A stretch of 64,000 nucleotides of DNA from Ascaphus truei (taxonomy: Eukaryota > Chordata > Amphibia > Anura > Ascaphidae): positions 232,446,597 to 232,510,596 of the forward strand of contig CM071568.1 in NCBI GenBank assembly GCA_036426205.1, in the 5' to 3' direction. Position 1 is the first letter of the stretch. Every line of letters begins with the position of its first letter. The notes below the pieces were generated by a model. It had not been told where the DNA came from, did no database searches, and saw only the letters and a program-made list of their open reading frames with translations. Below, in pieces: positions 46,355-58,400 of this stretch. The position numbers and the translations under genes were made by a program.

Positions 46355-48050
46355 CCCTTTTTGTTTTTGTTTTGTTTTTTAATTACACTTTTATTGCTTT
46401 CCCAATATTGCATGGGGACGAGGTGGGGGGGGGGGGGGGGGGGGATGTTACAGAAAATATAGAGAGGGAGGTGGGGTACCATAACATTTACAGGCATACA
46501 CATTTATTTACAATTACAATGAAGTTCATCCATATAGAGAATCCTTACTTGCTGGGTTCCCTGGGGCCTAACAGTCCCCACAGATGTTAAGGGGGACCCG
46601 ATAACGTGGGCTATCAGTTTCCTGCTGTTATAAATTAGCCATGAATTCTAAATTGTCTGTAAGTAGACTAGTTAATTTCTCCATCTATTAGTTAAACCAG
46701 ATCTTGTTTTTAAAAAGTGCTAAATATGGTAAATCCCCCTTTCCCCAGTAAGCTGCAATTGTGCATCTGGTCACAGTCACAATATGAGCTAGAAGCTTAT
46801 TAGCGTCCCTGTCCAAGACCTGTAGTGGCCTATTAAGCAGACAAGACTAGGGATCAAGCCTGAATGGTACCCCTATAAGTCCATGGGATAGGTTGTGGAC
46901 TCTCGACCAAACATGAGCCATCTGAGGGCAGTTGTATACAATCCGCAGAAGGATTTTGTAAAGATGAACTGTGGAATTCCTGGAAACAGACTTGGACTGT
47001 TCCGCCATCTCTACTACCCCCCCTCCCCACCCTTTGGACCACCTATTTTTATACGGTATGTTTGACTTTTTAGGCTAGGAGGGAAGTTAGGGTTAAGGAA
47101 TAATAGTGTCATCAGGGAGTCCTTACCAACAGTGGGAAAATGACTATCCCTACAAGCCTCCCACATTGTAAAAGAGTGTTCAAGTATGGGGAGAAGGAGC
47201 CTTTTTGTTCATGACCTTTCTAGGTTGCCACAGAACCATTTCCACACTGTTTAGATAGAAAACTGCGGCCTCGATTTCAACCCACCTTTTAAGTTTAGAA
47301 TCTGCATGCCAAGTAATTAGCTACACAAATTGGGCTGCCTTCTATTAGGCACAAAAACATGGTAAACCCAATCCTCCCATTTCCATGGATTGGCACCAGG
47401 TCTTTTTACTGATTCTATTTTTTTTTATAGACCAAATAAACTTGTTTATGTGTGACTGTAGATATTGTATGACCCTTACTGGAACTGGAACTGGAATTGG
47501 CAGGGTGTGAAATAAATCCTTTGGAGGAGGTTAATTTCCATGGAGTTAATCTGACCTACCTAGGAGATATGAAATTTGGCCAATATCTTAGGTTTTTTTC
47601 TAAGCATGTTTAGCAAAGCAGGGTAATTACAGTGAAATAGGTCTTTGTTGCCGGCTGTTATATTAACTCCAAGATATCTAACTGCCCTGTGGCACCATAT
47701 GAAATTGAAATTCACTTATTTCAGTTTAATATCTTCCTTGGCTATATTTATATTTAATGTTTCAGTTTTATCAATATTTATTTTTAAACTTGAGAGTTTA
47801 TTGAATCCGCCCAATTCTTGGAATAGGTTGGGGAGGGAAGTGAAAGGTTCAGGAAAGCAAAATGTCATCCGCGAATAACTAGATTTTATATGATTTGTTC
47901 TTTATCTGTATTCCACTAAGAGTTAGCCCTAATGTGAGAGGCTAAGAGTTTGAGAGACAGAGCAAAGGGCAGAGGGGATAAGGGATTCCCCCCTTACTAG
48001 TATTCTACCTTAGTTTTAAAAGATATTAAAGACGAGGTGGTCATACCAAG
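46355..48050 (-). pseudogene. L1-clade LINE, decayed 3' part of ORF2
   Basis: On the minus strand, broken by many stops, one can read PLSPLL-like, IKNKSYKI, LFADDILLS (catalytic FADD at 47864-47875), then RYLGVNIT-like, MLRKKLRYWP-like, GRINSMEINL-like and MEMGGLGLP. These are L1-type RT palm and C-terminal blocks in the right order. The 3' end on the left has a C-rich tract (plus-strand G run at 46423-46442), AATAAAAG and an A-rich tail at about 46355-46385. 5'-truncated before the microsatellite at 48113. Confidence 0.72.
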
Positions 48051-48112
48051 CCTGGTTTTTGCTGATACATACTGAAACAGTACACTTCCTACACTATCTA
48101 ATGCATAGTTAC

Positions 48113-48137
48113 TGAGAGAGAGAGAGAGAGGGAGAGA

Positions 48138-48177
<40 letters not shown>

Positions 48178-48384
48178 TATGTGAGTGATGTGAGAGAGAG
48201 AGAGATATGTGTGAGAGAGAGAGATATGTGTGAGAGAGAGAGAGATGTGTGAGAGAGAGAGAGAGAGAGAGAGATATGTGAGAGAAAGAGAGAAATATAT
48301 ATGTGAGAGAAAGAGAGAGATATGTGAGAGAAAGAGAGAGAGAGAGATATGTGAGAGAAAGATAGAGGAGGGGGGGTGAGAGAG
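48113..48384. repeat. (GA)n microsatellite with GATATGTGA inserts
   Basis: Long GA array interrupted by GATATGTGAGAGA units. The 98-codon minus frame across it is just its translation. Confidence 0.97.
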
Positions 48385-49308
48385 CTGGTAGGTTAAGAGA
48401 CTCACATGATCACTGATAGGGGTTGACCAAGTAAAGATTCTACTCCTTGGCCCCAGCAGATGTTTAGCGCCCCTGCATACACATATTCATTTGGTTCCTT
48501 TGGATCTATTGGTCCATGCATCAGTCTTATAAGAGGGAGAGACTCATTTTAGTAGTCTCTCGTGTATATATCCCCTCAAATAAATTAGGGAGACATGACT
48601 GTTCTGAAAAAATACTCTTTTGTCCCTGTTCTGTTATACCATAGCCACCTTTGTCATATCCATCATGTAGCACCAACATAAGTGCTCATACCTGTAGGAG
48701 GTCCCTCCCCCTAGCTTCTTTTAAAGCCAGACCATTTCCATTTCCTGGTTGACTGTTTAATTTTCCTTGCAAAGCACACCTGAGATACCAGTGAGATACA
48801 CTAATAGCTAGATAAGCTACATATGTGAGCAGTAAGAAGCTCAAAAGTATAGTGACAGTGATACTACTCATCAGCTGATTTAGCTCACAATGCTAGGAGC
48901 AGTGGCCTAGAAAGCAATGGCAATGTGTCTGACACCATTCAACTCATTAGGATGGTGCCTTATTCTTATCAAGTCTACATATTTGGTATGGAAATACTTT
49001 TAGGAAGTGTGGGGTGGGACTAATTTAAATATACTTTGCATATCCATTAGCAAATCTCCGAGCTTGGTACTTCAGTTGCGCTCCTTTTTCAGCACAGGCA
49101 AGTTTCCCTAATTAATTTGGAGGGACATTTGAGGGGATATATATACAACTGGAGAGACTACTAAATTTGCAAGTTTTGTGCTCTCATATTGATCAGCGTA
49201 CAGATTTTTAACAATCCAGCAACAGATTTCGGATTCAATGTGAAATCCAAGTTCGAATTCTTAAAACTCTATCTGGATTGTATTCAATAAATCTGCTCAA
49301 TTTTTTAA
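48385..49308. other. No gene seen
   Basis: No coding or repeat structure that I can define. Confidence 0.5.
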
Positions 49309-49309
49309 C

Positions 49310-49626
49310 TACAGCAGGGCCCCTGGTATACGGCGGGTTCCGTTCCAAAGGCCCGCCGTATAGTGAAAATCGGCAGAAAGCGGATCCGGCGATTTTCACT
49401 TCTGCGCATGCGCAAACCGGCATTTTTGCCGTTCTGCGCATGTGCAACCTATGGTATGCACGCGCAACCTATTGCATGCGCGCGCAACCTGCGGTCTGCG
49501 CATGCGCCCGGGCACATCCGCCCGTTCTGCGCATGCGCGACTGGGAATCCAAGATGGCGGCCCCCTTCTCGGTGCCGCCGTATCAGCGGATCGCCGAGAA
49601 GCGCCGAGAAGCGGGGCCCTGCTGTA
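49310..49626. mobile_element. Tigger/pogo-like MITE with NRF1 and YY1 motifs
   Basis: Ends are 14-bp inverted repeats, TACAGCAGGGCCCC at 49310-49323 and its complement at 49613-49626, which reads as TA target duplications outside CAGCAGGGCCCC...CTG termini, typical of Tc1/mariner-pogo (Tigger) MITEs. Inside are TGCGCATGCGC-type NRF1 motifs at 49403-49414, 49435-49446 (one mismatch), 49497-49508 and 49528-49539, and AAGATGGCGG (YY1 type) at 49551-49560. No transposase. The long plus frames (49278-49721, 49363-49656) come from GC-rich sequence and are not genes. Confidence 0.75.
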
Positions 49627-50080
49627 CTCAATTCACAGACGGATTGGTCAAAATAATTTCAGCAATTGCGGGTAATGGATTTTGTCTGGTTCGCTCATTT
49701 CTACATATAGGTAAAAAGTGATATATAAGGAAAATACATTTTCAAGGCTGTCTAGGTTTGACCACATAACTGCACAGTACAACCATACCACACTACACAT
49801 TTTAGCTGTTCTTTACTAACATCTTCCTGCTTCCAATAGGATTAATTTTCTTTGATACATATGGTGCTGTTTTTTTAACTGGTTTTATTCCATTTTTGCA
49901 GCACTGGGACTTTAGAAAAGAGACTCCTTAGTATTATATTAAGTGCTACAAAGTCAAGGTGATATTGCAAACACCTTTCTAACTTTGGATTTGTTTTCAA
50001 TGTTGAATAAATTCATCTTTTTTTTTTAAATCCCTCCTGTTACTCTTTCCAAACTACAGACACATAATACATATATAATT
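49627..50080. other. No gene seen
   Basis: AT-rich; nothing definable. Confidence 0.5.
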
Positions 50081-50102
50081 CTATAACAATATATCACCTT
50101 CC

Positions 50103-50260
50103 CAAAATGCTTCATCCATCAAGCTGGGCCCACAGTACTTCTGAAACTTTTGCAAAGCTTGTAACATATAGTTTATAGCATGTTCAGAATCAGAGTAGGA
50201 ACGGCAAATCATCTCCTCTGGTCTATCCTCAAACACTCCCCATCCTGTAAACCTACCCCT
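50103..50260 (-). CDS. Candidate host exon (minus), protein not recognised
   Basis: The minus frame reads GWGVFEDRPEEMICRSYSDS and ALQKFQKYCGPSLMDEAFW, a protein-like composition without low complexity. Possible acceptors are TTTACAG just before GATGGGG, or CCATAAG before AGAAGGGG; a possible donor is GGGAAG followed by GTGATA at about 50103. Splice signals are moderate. It adjoins a CR1-like repeat, so it could be an unrecognised transposon piece. Confidence 0.35.
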
Positions 50261-50284
50261 TCTCTTATGGGGCACAGAACACAG

Positions 50285-50740
50285 CGGTGTTAGATCGCTA
50301 CATAGTAGATGAGGTTGAAAAAAGACATATGTCCATCAAGTTGAACCTATGCTAAACTTAGACGACAGATAGTTTATCCTATATCCCTAATTACACTACA
50401 TCGATCCAGAGAAAAGCAAATAAAAGCCCCAGTGAAATATCATCCAATGATATCTCTATAGGGGGGGGAAATAAATTCCTTGTTGATTCCAAATGTAGGC
50501 AATCAGATCATTCCCTGGATCAACATCCTTCTCATGTTTACTAATGTGGTATATCCCTTTGTACATTTCCTTTCTAAAAATACCTTAAGGAATGAACCTG
50601 TGTCACTTGTACTGCCCTTGGGATGAATAGTTCTTTTGAAAGCTACTTGTATTGTCCCCAAATATATTTGTAAATTGTTATCATAACCTCTCTTAAACGC
50701 CTCTTTCTAACGTAAACAAATCTAATTTAGCAGGGTGTTC
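50285..50740 (-). mobile_element. CR1-like LINE 3'-region repeat
   Basis: ACATAGTAGATGAGGTTGAA, GTCCATCAAGTTGAACCTAT, CCCTGGATCAACATCC and TGGGATGAATAGTTCTTTTG are blocks I know from a very common frog CR1-type repeat. Orientation and limits are from memory of that repeat family and approximate. Confidence 0.55.
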
Positions 50741-52560
50741 CCAAGGCTGAAATTATTGAGGTTCATCTGAAGAGAACCCCTGCTCCTGTACACTATTAGT
50801 AAAAATAAAATGAAAGCAGCTTCATTAACTTAGTGGCTAGCCGCTAAGACAACGAAATGGTTAAGACACAGTAGCTCGTTTATTGGTGACAGAGGGGGTG
50901 AGGGAAGGGGGTACTTGGTGGGTGGTTAGGCCTACCAGGAAGGTTGTGGGAGAAGTTAACTCCTTCATTACCACTGCTATGGTAATGAAGGGGTTAACCG
51001 CCCTCCCCCCGCGACCCACCCGGTAGGCCTAACCACCCACCCTGGGCCAAGTACCTCCTTCACCCAATCCCTCTAGCCCCAATAAATATTAAAATACCTA
51101 CTATCTACCAATACACAACCCACCCACCCCCTGTACCCTCAACAACCCCCACCCCTCTAACACATGCAGCACTGTAATGGGCAAAATTACTATTATCCAG
51201 ATATGTATAATAGTGCATTTGCCCATTTAAAATAAAACCAGCCAGCATAAAGTAAATAAAACTTGCACTTACCCCTACAAGGATGAAGGCTGTCCTTATT
51301 TTGCTCCTTGTCTTCCTCCCCATCCTTGTCCTCTGTTGGCAGGAACGTAACAATAAAAAATACAAACTAATGGCCCCTAACCCCTTAATCACCCCAGTGG
51401 TTAGTAGCCACTATAGTAATTCAGGGGTTAACCCCCCTTCCCCACTACCAACCCAGAGAGGGCTAACCACCCTCCCCAGGTCAACTACCCACACCATCAA
51501 CCCCCGCTACCCATTGATGTCACAGAGTTAAAGCATGCCCATATAATATGAGCATACTTTGCCACTAAAGCAATAAATGGGCAAGCTAGAAAAAAACAGG
51601 CACAAAACAGAACACATTACATAAAACAAAAACATTAGAAATGCCAAGAAACCAATTGACTGACACAGTGTTAAACCATGGCCATATAATATAGGCCTGA
51701 TTTGCCACTATGACAGTCAATGGGAAACCTAAAAAAAACAACCACCAAAGATACCAAATTAAATCTAACCAATCACAACAATGAAATAAACCAATCACCA
51801 AAACTAAATAACAATAAAAAACAAACATCAAAAAACAACCAATAATTTAAAAAAAAAACTAAAAAACCCCCAGAATTCTAATAAATAAACACCAAAAATT
51901 GGCATAGATAAACATATTGGCAGTCAATGGGCAACCAAAAAAATAAAAATTTAAAAATACAATTAAGCTACATGAAAAATAAAAATTACTAACATTCAAT
52001 GGTTTTCTTACCTTTTGATGTCTTCACCTTCCAATTCTGGATGCATCATGAAGTACTCAATCTGCGACGCAATGCTCCTCAACTTCAGGTAACTTATTTT
52101 CTTATTTCTTCAGTCTTCTCTTCTGTATTTGTAATCCAATCCATTGGCGGATGTGGTCTCATCATCTTCTTGAGGTCAAATGAGACGGGACAGGCCTTAT
52201 ACAAGGCCTGTGAAGTCAGATTTGAGTGTCAAATGATAGACCTCCAATCCGATTGGACTGTGTACCATGTGACAGAATTATTTTTATTTAAAGGATGTGA
52301 CGTCATGTGAAGGGAGGGAAGCCAGCCAATCAGGAAGACTGTGCTTCCCTTCCTTTAAGATGACGTCACCCAAAACAAGATGGCTGCCAACATGGTATAT
52401 CCCCAATCTGATAGGTTGTAGTAAACCATTTGACAGCTTCTATTTTTTTAAGGATGTGACCACTCCATTTCAATGACATCACATCCTTTGAAAAAATGGA
52501 ATCTGTCACATGGTTTACTACAACCAATCAGATTGGGATATACCATGTGATGCCTCGCCA
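50741..52560. repeat. Composite repeat family A, copy 2
   Basis: Collinear with 30010-31480 over about 1.5 kb: family hairpin (50820-50857), ATAATAGTGCATTTGCCCAT, AAAACCAGCCAGCATAAAGT, CTTACCTTTTGATGTCTTCA, ACAAGGCCTGTGAAGTCA. It ends in a palindrome 52385-52555 (ATGGTATATCCC...GGGATATACCAT), larger than that of copy 1. The minus frames inside (51105-51392, 51586-51831) correspond to those in copy 1 but are not conserved in detail, arguing against a gene. Confidence 0.75.
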
Positions 52561-54410
52561 GCCTCCGCTATCAATCCTGTGCAGTGAAAAGAAAAGGCTT
52601 TTATGCCTCTTGCAATATATTTAGCTGGCAACAAAATATTGCTCGATTTTAAAGATCGATATGCTTATTTGTTTAGTGAATAGCAATTACTGGCAAAAAA
52701 ACAACGATTTGGGGCTTTTTTGGCCTGTCAGACAACATTTTTTTTTGCCTCACTGTGTTAAAGGTTGTTAAAAAGCCGTTATAGTGCGATATTGCAGTGT
52801 TATCACTGTTTAGTGAATAGCAAAGCAGGCAATATCGTGCTTAAAAGACATTTATCATGCATTAAGCCACTTATCACTATTTATAGAATAGGCCCCACAG
52901 AGTGTCTATGGGATTGGCAGCATACTGCACAGGATAAAAGATACCCCAGGAAGACTGTGTCTAGGTCATCAAATTCTTACCTGGACAATTTGATGGCTGA
53001 TGAGGACAGCAACATACCAGTAGATTCCCACAGATAAGCTCCTATGTATTTATTTATAGAAATATTTTACCAGGTTTAGTAATACATTGAGAGTTACCTC
53101 TCATTTTCAAGTATGTCCTGGGCATAGAGTTATACTGACAAACACATGTTACAAATACATGGTTACATTAAGTGAACAGGGTAATACATTATATACAAGA
53201 CATTGCATGCCCAAGTTAATGATAATATATGTTATAGGCTTATGTAACAGTTACAGACCAGATTAAAATGTGACAACAAATGATTGCTGAAATATATGAC
53301 AATGTTGCTCAGCTTTCTAGGACCCCTATACTTATAGTATAGGCTGTGGGATGGGAATGTTGTAGGTTCAAATAAGGGCAAAGTTTGAATCATCCTTTAT
53401 TTGTTTGAAATAGATGCATTGACTATCAACCATAATAGGTATTATTTGTTTTTGATGTACAATGCATGTATCTCGAGTTCTTATCATGTGAAGCATATTA
53501 TGATGTCTTCATATGACTCAAAATGTTAGAATGAGGATTTCTTCACAGGTAGAGAAACAGACAAACAAGAGCAGCACACTAAGGTCTTACCTATCACTGA
53601 CATAAAAAAGCTTTATGTTGTACTCTTCCCGGCAGTGCATGCTTGATATTAGTCATAGTATCAGATCAACCTCAATTGAGAAGTTGATTCACACATCTGC
53701 CCTTGGGAGAAAGGGACTCTCTTTCTTTGACCATATGCAGTATCTGTCATTCTGTTTGATGCATAGATAAACATTGTTTTGCATATTAGGATAACATTGA
53801 ACTAGTATACTTAAATACAGGTTCGGTTGAAAGAAAAAAAAATGAGTCTATGCCTTGTCCTTTTAATAATTTGCTAACTACAATGCCTTCTTCACATGTT
53901 ACAACCTACATTTTATTGCTAAGATTTGCGGTCAAACACAGGTGTGATGTGAAATTATTGGAATGCCCTGTGACAGCTACAGTCACTCCAGAACATATGT
54001 TATTGCAGTCAGACACTGTACGGATGTCTCTGTACTTGCTTTCAGGTGACACTCATGATAACAATCAGACAAAAGAAGAGAAACAAAATAAAGTATACAG
54101 TACAAATATAATCATAGATAAAACAAATGACTTACAGTAAAGGGGCAGTCACAGATAACAAGCAAAAATATATATTTTTAAACAACTTATTTTAACGGCT
54201 TCCTAAAAAAAATAAGTTCCCCCTAAAAAATGTTTTGTATTTGCTACATTTGTAAAAATGAGTCGGTTCTATTTTTCATTAGGTCTGATTAATTTAAATC
54301 CTGTCTGGTAAATATTGTTCTTTCCCATTATCTCTTTAAACGAATTATGTTGCCATCATTAGCCAAACAATACATACAAAGGGAAAGTTGCATCTTAAAA
54401 TTGAGGAAAC
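52561..54410. other. Fold-back remnants, otherwise no gene
   Basis: GTTTAGTGAATAGCAA occurs near 52671 and 52807 and a TATTTATAGAATAGGCCC end at about 52878-52895, resembling fold-back family ends. 53040-53300 contains TATTTTACCAGGTTTAGTAA and ACATTGAGAGTTACCTCTCA, which look like a dispersed frog repeat, but only one copy is present here. Frames at 52765-53037 and 53850-54140 are unrecognised. Confidence 0.4.
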
Positions 54411-54413
54411 ACA

Positions 54414-54417
<4 letters not shown>

Positions 54418-54474
<57 letters not shown>

Positions 54475-54520
54475 CACACACGCACGCACGCACGCACGCA
54501 CACACGCACACACATATACA
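54418..54520. repeat. (TA)n and (CGCA)n microsatellite
   Basis: About 26 TA units followed by CACACG/CGCA units. Frames on both strands crossing it are translations of the repeat. Confidence 0.97.
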
Positions 54521-54537
54521 CATATACCATACACATG

Positions 54538-54790
54538 TTAAGTTATGGTGGGTGAAAAAGGCAACAAAAAACCTTCACCTTTAGCATAAGTATATCCAAT
54601 AAAGTATATCCCTTGTGAGCTCATTCACATGTCTTAGACAGGTCTGTAACCCTGCCTTTCACCATTATCACCTAGTATACAGTGCATCCACTGCAGCCAG
54701 GGATACTGGGAAATGACATAGGCACACAATGTGTCACCTGTTGCCTGAAATCCATTTTTGCATGGAACCCTATAAGCAAATGCTCTGCTG
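54538..54790. mobile_element. MITE M2, left arm
   Basis: TTAAGTTATGGTGGGTGAAA, CATGTCTTAGACAGGTCTG, AACCCTGCCTTTCACCATTA match the arm at 61576-61870. Both copies start at TTAA, which would suit a piggyBac-type target, but the other end cannot be checked here. Confidence 0.65.
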
Positions 54791-56570
54791 TTCACACAGC
54801 TTTTATGCACAGCATGGGATTAGATGCAAAGCCAGAGAAACCACTCACAGACAGCCAACACAAAATTATGTTCCCAGCACTCACAAATGATATTATGTTT
54901 GGTTAAAGTCAAGTTAGGTACAGATGTAGCCATACCACGGCTGCCCAGGCGCTGTAAGATAAACTCTACAGAGGGTCCGATCTGGAACAGCAATGTAGTG
55001 CTGCCAGCTGGAGTTGCACCTTTTTGCTTTTCAGCCACAGCTCTGCAGATAATCAGTAAGACTATTGTATATCTGTAGCGTAAAAGTGCTTAGGGCATCT
55101 AAGCCTTAAAGTTAAACATATACATTAGGTGGTGCTATGAAATGATGCACCTTGCAGCACAAGAAGATACCTTCCTACCTATTCAAGTGAACAATCCATT
55201 TAGCACTGCCTATAAAGGGTTACATTGTTCAAAAGTTACAGCAAGTATAACTTTTTTAGAAATAAAAAAACACTGTGATGGTTAAGTCACATACAGTATG
55301 CATGCATTTCTATTCTGCAGATGATCTATTATACCATGCGGTTTGTGCATATTTGGACACCTCTCCTGTTGTGCGGATAATTTTAATTCTTTCTCTTAAG
55401 TGACATAAGGAAATATTTACTAAGCGGTTGTAAATCATAAGGCACTTTGTGAGTACTTATGTCATAGCATATTTAGCACAGTAAAGTATTGTGTGGAATT
55501 GACAGGCTTGGATGTTATATAAGAGAACAGATATTCTTCATCAAAGAATTTCAGAATAGTGTATTGTGGTATGATTTGTAATTTAGAGACAGACTTGTTA
55601 TGAGACTGCATGTCATTTGCATTTCCAAACTTTGTTCACAGTTACCACACCAGATTTATGTTACATTTTTAAAAAAGTGTCAATAACTGACATTTTCTTC
55701 TATATATTATATCCAGTAGGTGATATCTGTTACCAGCTAATGTCCTGTCCAAAATTAGCTACTAACCTCTCGTCAGCAAAATCTGAGACCTGCTGTATTA
55801 TTGGATTGTGAGCAGACTCTCCTAATTAATATAAGGACAGTTCATCAGAAGTTATGGATTTTGTTCTTTTCAGTTTAATGAACACTAAAGTGTATTAGTA
55901 CATATATTACTCTACTCTAGCTAGAACCACAATGATTCTTTGTTGCTCTATTCCATTCTGAATAGGGTCCAAATTGTCATATTTTTTGTTAGAGTAATGA
56001 CAAACTATTGATGTTCCTGAGCTCACACAAACGGATACAACCTTGCATGGAGCCAAGTCAATGGAGTCTGATGTTCACAATAGGGATTTTAAAAATCAAT
56101 GCAGTTTTCCTGTTATTCTTTTCTGATTAAATCAATTCACGTTAGTTACTCACTGCATAAAACACAGATCATGGCCAAACCCCAGGATTTTGTACATTTT
56201 TTATATTAAACAAACAGTTCATTATTTTGGAGATGCATTTCAATATTTACTTGACCAGCATATGCATTGTTAAATTTACAATAAGCGTGATCCAGGTAGT
56301 ATTTGTCTACAGAGTTATCTTAAATACAACTGACTGGCTAAGTACTTATCTTTTTGTTAAATTACATTTTAATATAATAGTGAGACGAGTTGGTAGAGAT
56401 ATGATCTCTAACATTTTTGTAACATTCTGAGATCTAGGTAACTTAGTAATATTGTAATATTAAAACACTTAGAGTCCCATTGGGAGAAAAGCTCTATATC
56501 AAATAAAGTTACTATATGATATACAGTACATTTATTAATAACTGTACACACAAAGTGGCAGTAAGAAATG
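54791..56570. other. No gene seen
   Basis: Frames at 54682-54906, 55617-55811 and 56227-56430 are short and unrecognised. Confidence 0.5.
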
Positions 56571-56594
56571 CATTATTTTATGCATAGTCCTTTA

Positions 56595-56945
56595 GAGCGC
56601 AATCTTTTTCCCCTGCGCTCCCCTGCCAGCTGTCCCCCTCTCCTCGCGCCCCCCGCTTACCTTGACTCAGATGTCCTGGCGTCATGATGTCACGTTGCCA
56701 TAGCAACACGACGTCATATGACCCCACGGCATCATTTGATTCTGCGTTGCCATGGTGACGCAACACCAAGAGCCATCTGAATCAAGGTAAGGAGAAGTTT
56801 ACAGAGGCCTTGCAGCTCCCCTGGCATTAATTTAAATGCCTTTGGGAAGCGCATGGGGCCTCTGTAAACCCTGCGCCCCCCGCATCGAATCTTGCGCCCC
56901 TTGGGGGGCGCGCCCTCCATTTTGTGCACCGCTGCTTTAGAATAT
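56595..56945. repeat. CpG-rich fold-back repeat with X-box motifs
   Basis: CTTACCTTGACTCAGATG (56657-56674) pairs with CATCTGAATCAAGGTAAG (about 56773-56790). Between them lie GTTGCCATAGCAAC (56694-56707, a perfect RFX X-box), GTTGCCATGGTGAC (56746-56759, one mismatch) and CRE-like GACGTCAT. It ends in a GGGGGCGCGCCCTCCATTTT block. Likely a non-autonomous element; class unknown. Confidence 0.6.
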
Positions 56946-57249
56946 AAATCTGCCCTTAACAGCCAGCAGTAGTAGAGCAATATATTTACATAACTCATCC
57001 ATGTAGAATATTCAATTTGAAAACAGTGATTATAGTTATTAATAATTTGGGGCTTACAGGTAACACTAATTATATACTGTATGAAAAGATTAAATAAACT
57101 CTGTTCTAGCTAGGCAGTGCTCCATATTGCAAATCTTGAGTAATATTAAGCTTGTTTGGTTTTCAAAGCATTGCTGAACAAACTTTTAAGTAAAAGTTTT
57201 AAGTAAAATAACGAAATTGTGGTTCCAGACCAAGTACAAAGGGTGGTGC

Positions 57250-57645
57250 AATGACCAGTGTTAGATTTCCTATTAGGCCCGGGCCTAGGGTGGCAAATTT
57301 GGGGATGGCAAAAATGTCTGCCCCCAAATGCTGTAGCTTCTCTCTCGGCCTGTCGGAGAAGGCACACATGTGGGAAGGCACACATGTGTCAGCCGCCTCC
57401 TTTCTGCCTCCCTCCTGCTACTTTGGAATCCCACGTCACCAACGTGGCGTCACACAGAGTCTCTTTCAATGTGACGTCGCGTTTCCATGACAGTGCGTCG
57501 TCGTGTGACATCACTTTCGTGAAGCTGGAATTCCAAAAGAGCAGGAGGGCGGCAGAAAGGAGGCGACCGACAGGCAAGTGCCTAGGGGCGGCAGATTTTA
57601 AATCTTTGTCATTGATTTTCCTTGTTTCATTTTTTTTAATGGTAT
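57250..57645. repeat. Unclassified repeat fused to gypsy element 3
   Basis: GCCCGGGCCTAGGGTGGCAA at the left and GTGCCTAGGGGCGGCAG at the right look like related blocks of one dispersed repeat. It begins exactly where the pol similarity of element 3 ends (about 57650), and the same minus frame runs from pol into it without meaning. Confidence 0.5.
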
Positions 57646-57649
57646 GTTG

Positions 57650-58400
57650 GGCACTGCGACTGCACCCCACATCCATCTCACTCATGGAGAACACATGTCG
57701 CCGTTGGAGCAGCTGGGTTGTCAGCCGTTCTTTCCACTTGGTGGACAGCGTCGACTCACCGAAGTTGAAGTCCAGATCGCCTAACCGCTCATACACGGCT
57801 GCCGCCTTCACCTGAGGTGTGTTCTCTACGGGGCTGACCGGATATATGCAACCCAACTTCTGGTCGGCATCAAATTCTATCGGAAAGGGGGAAAGATTCT
57901 GCACATACACGTGGGTTCTTAGAGGGATCTTAGCCGTCCACTCCCTCACCATAGGTAGTACCCTATACCCTCTCTGAATCTCTTCTTCTTCAGGCGTACT
58001 CTCCAGAGAGAACAACTGGTCGTCCTCATCTCGTTCGGGATAACAACAGCAGACGGCCATCTTTTGCACTCCCCCTGGTAATATGGTTGTCAGTCCACGT
58101 TGACGGTTGTAGAGATCCCCGTGGCGCTCCAGGGCATATACCCATTTGCACTCTTCTCGTAGGACCGGATCTAGGAGAGAGGTGGCTAGCGGCAATTCGT
58201 TAGTCTCTTTCAGATACGCTCGGATCACCGCTTGTACTATATCAGCGTTGGTGCCCAAGATGATCGGATACTGGTACTGGTTTTGGGGCTCCGGACAGAC
58301 CAGGGCCGCCACATGCATGGGGTGTCTCTTGCCGGTGTTCAGCTGGGGTATTTCTATTTCCACCCTTACAATCCCATCGATGGGGTAGTCTTCATTGCTT
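57650..58400 (-). pseudogene. PNMA-gag gypsy: protease-RT region, truncated
   Basis: The minus frame (from 58363, and without its Met from about 58398) reads IPQLNTGKRHPMHVAALVCP, PIILGTNADIVQ, then an acidic linker and LLQRRHVFSMSEMDVGCSRS, the start of the RT region. It is cut at about 57650 before the RT palm. It is offset by one base from the gag frame across a G run (58396-58402), either an indel or a frameshift site. Confidence 0.75.

Noticed and set aside
48109..48405. 98-codon Ser/Leu/His-rich minus frame
   Set aside because: Translation of the GA array.
49278..49721. 147-codon frame across a GC-rich block
   Set aside because: It spans a MITE with terminal inverted repeats and has no domain.
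51105..51392. Minus frame with a hydrophobic segment, similar to one at 30081-30335
   Set aside because: Similarity is at the DNA level of a dispersed repeat; reading frame is not preserved between copies.
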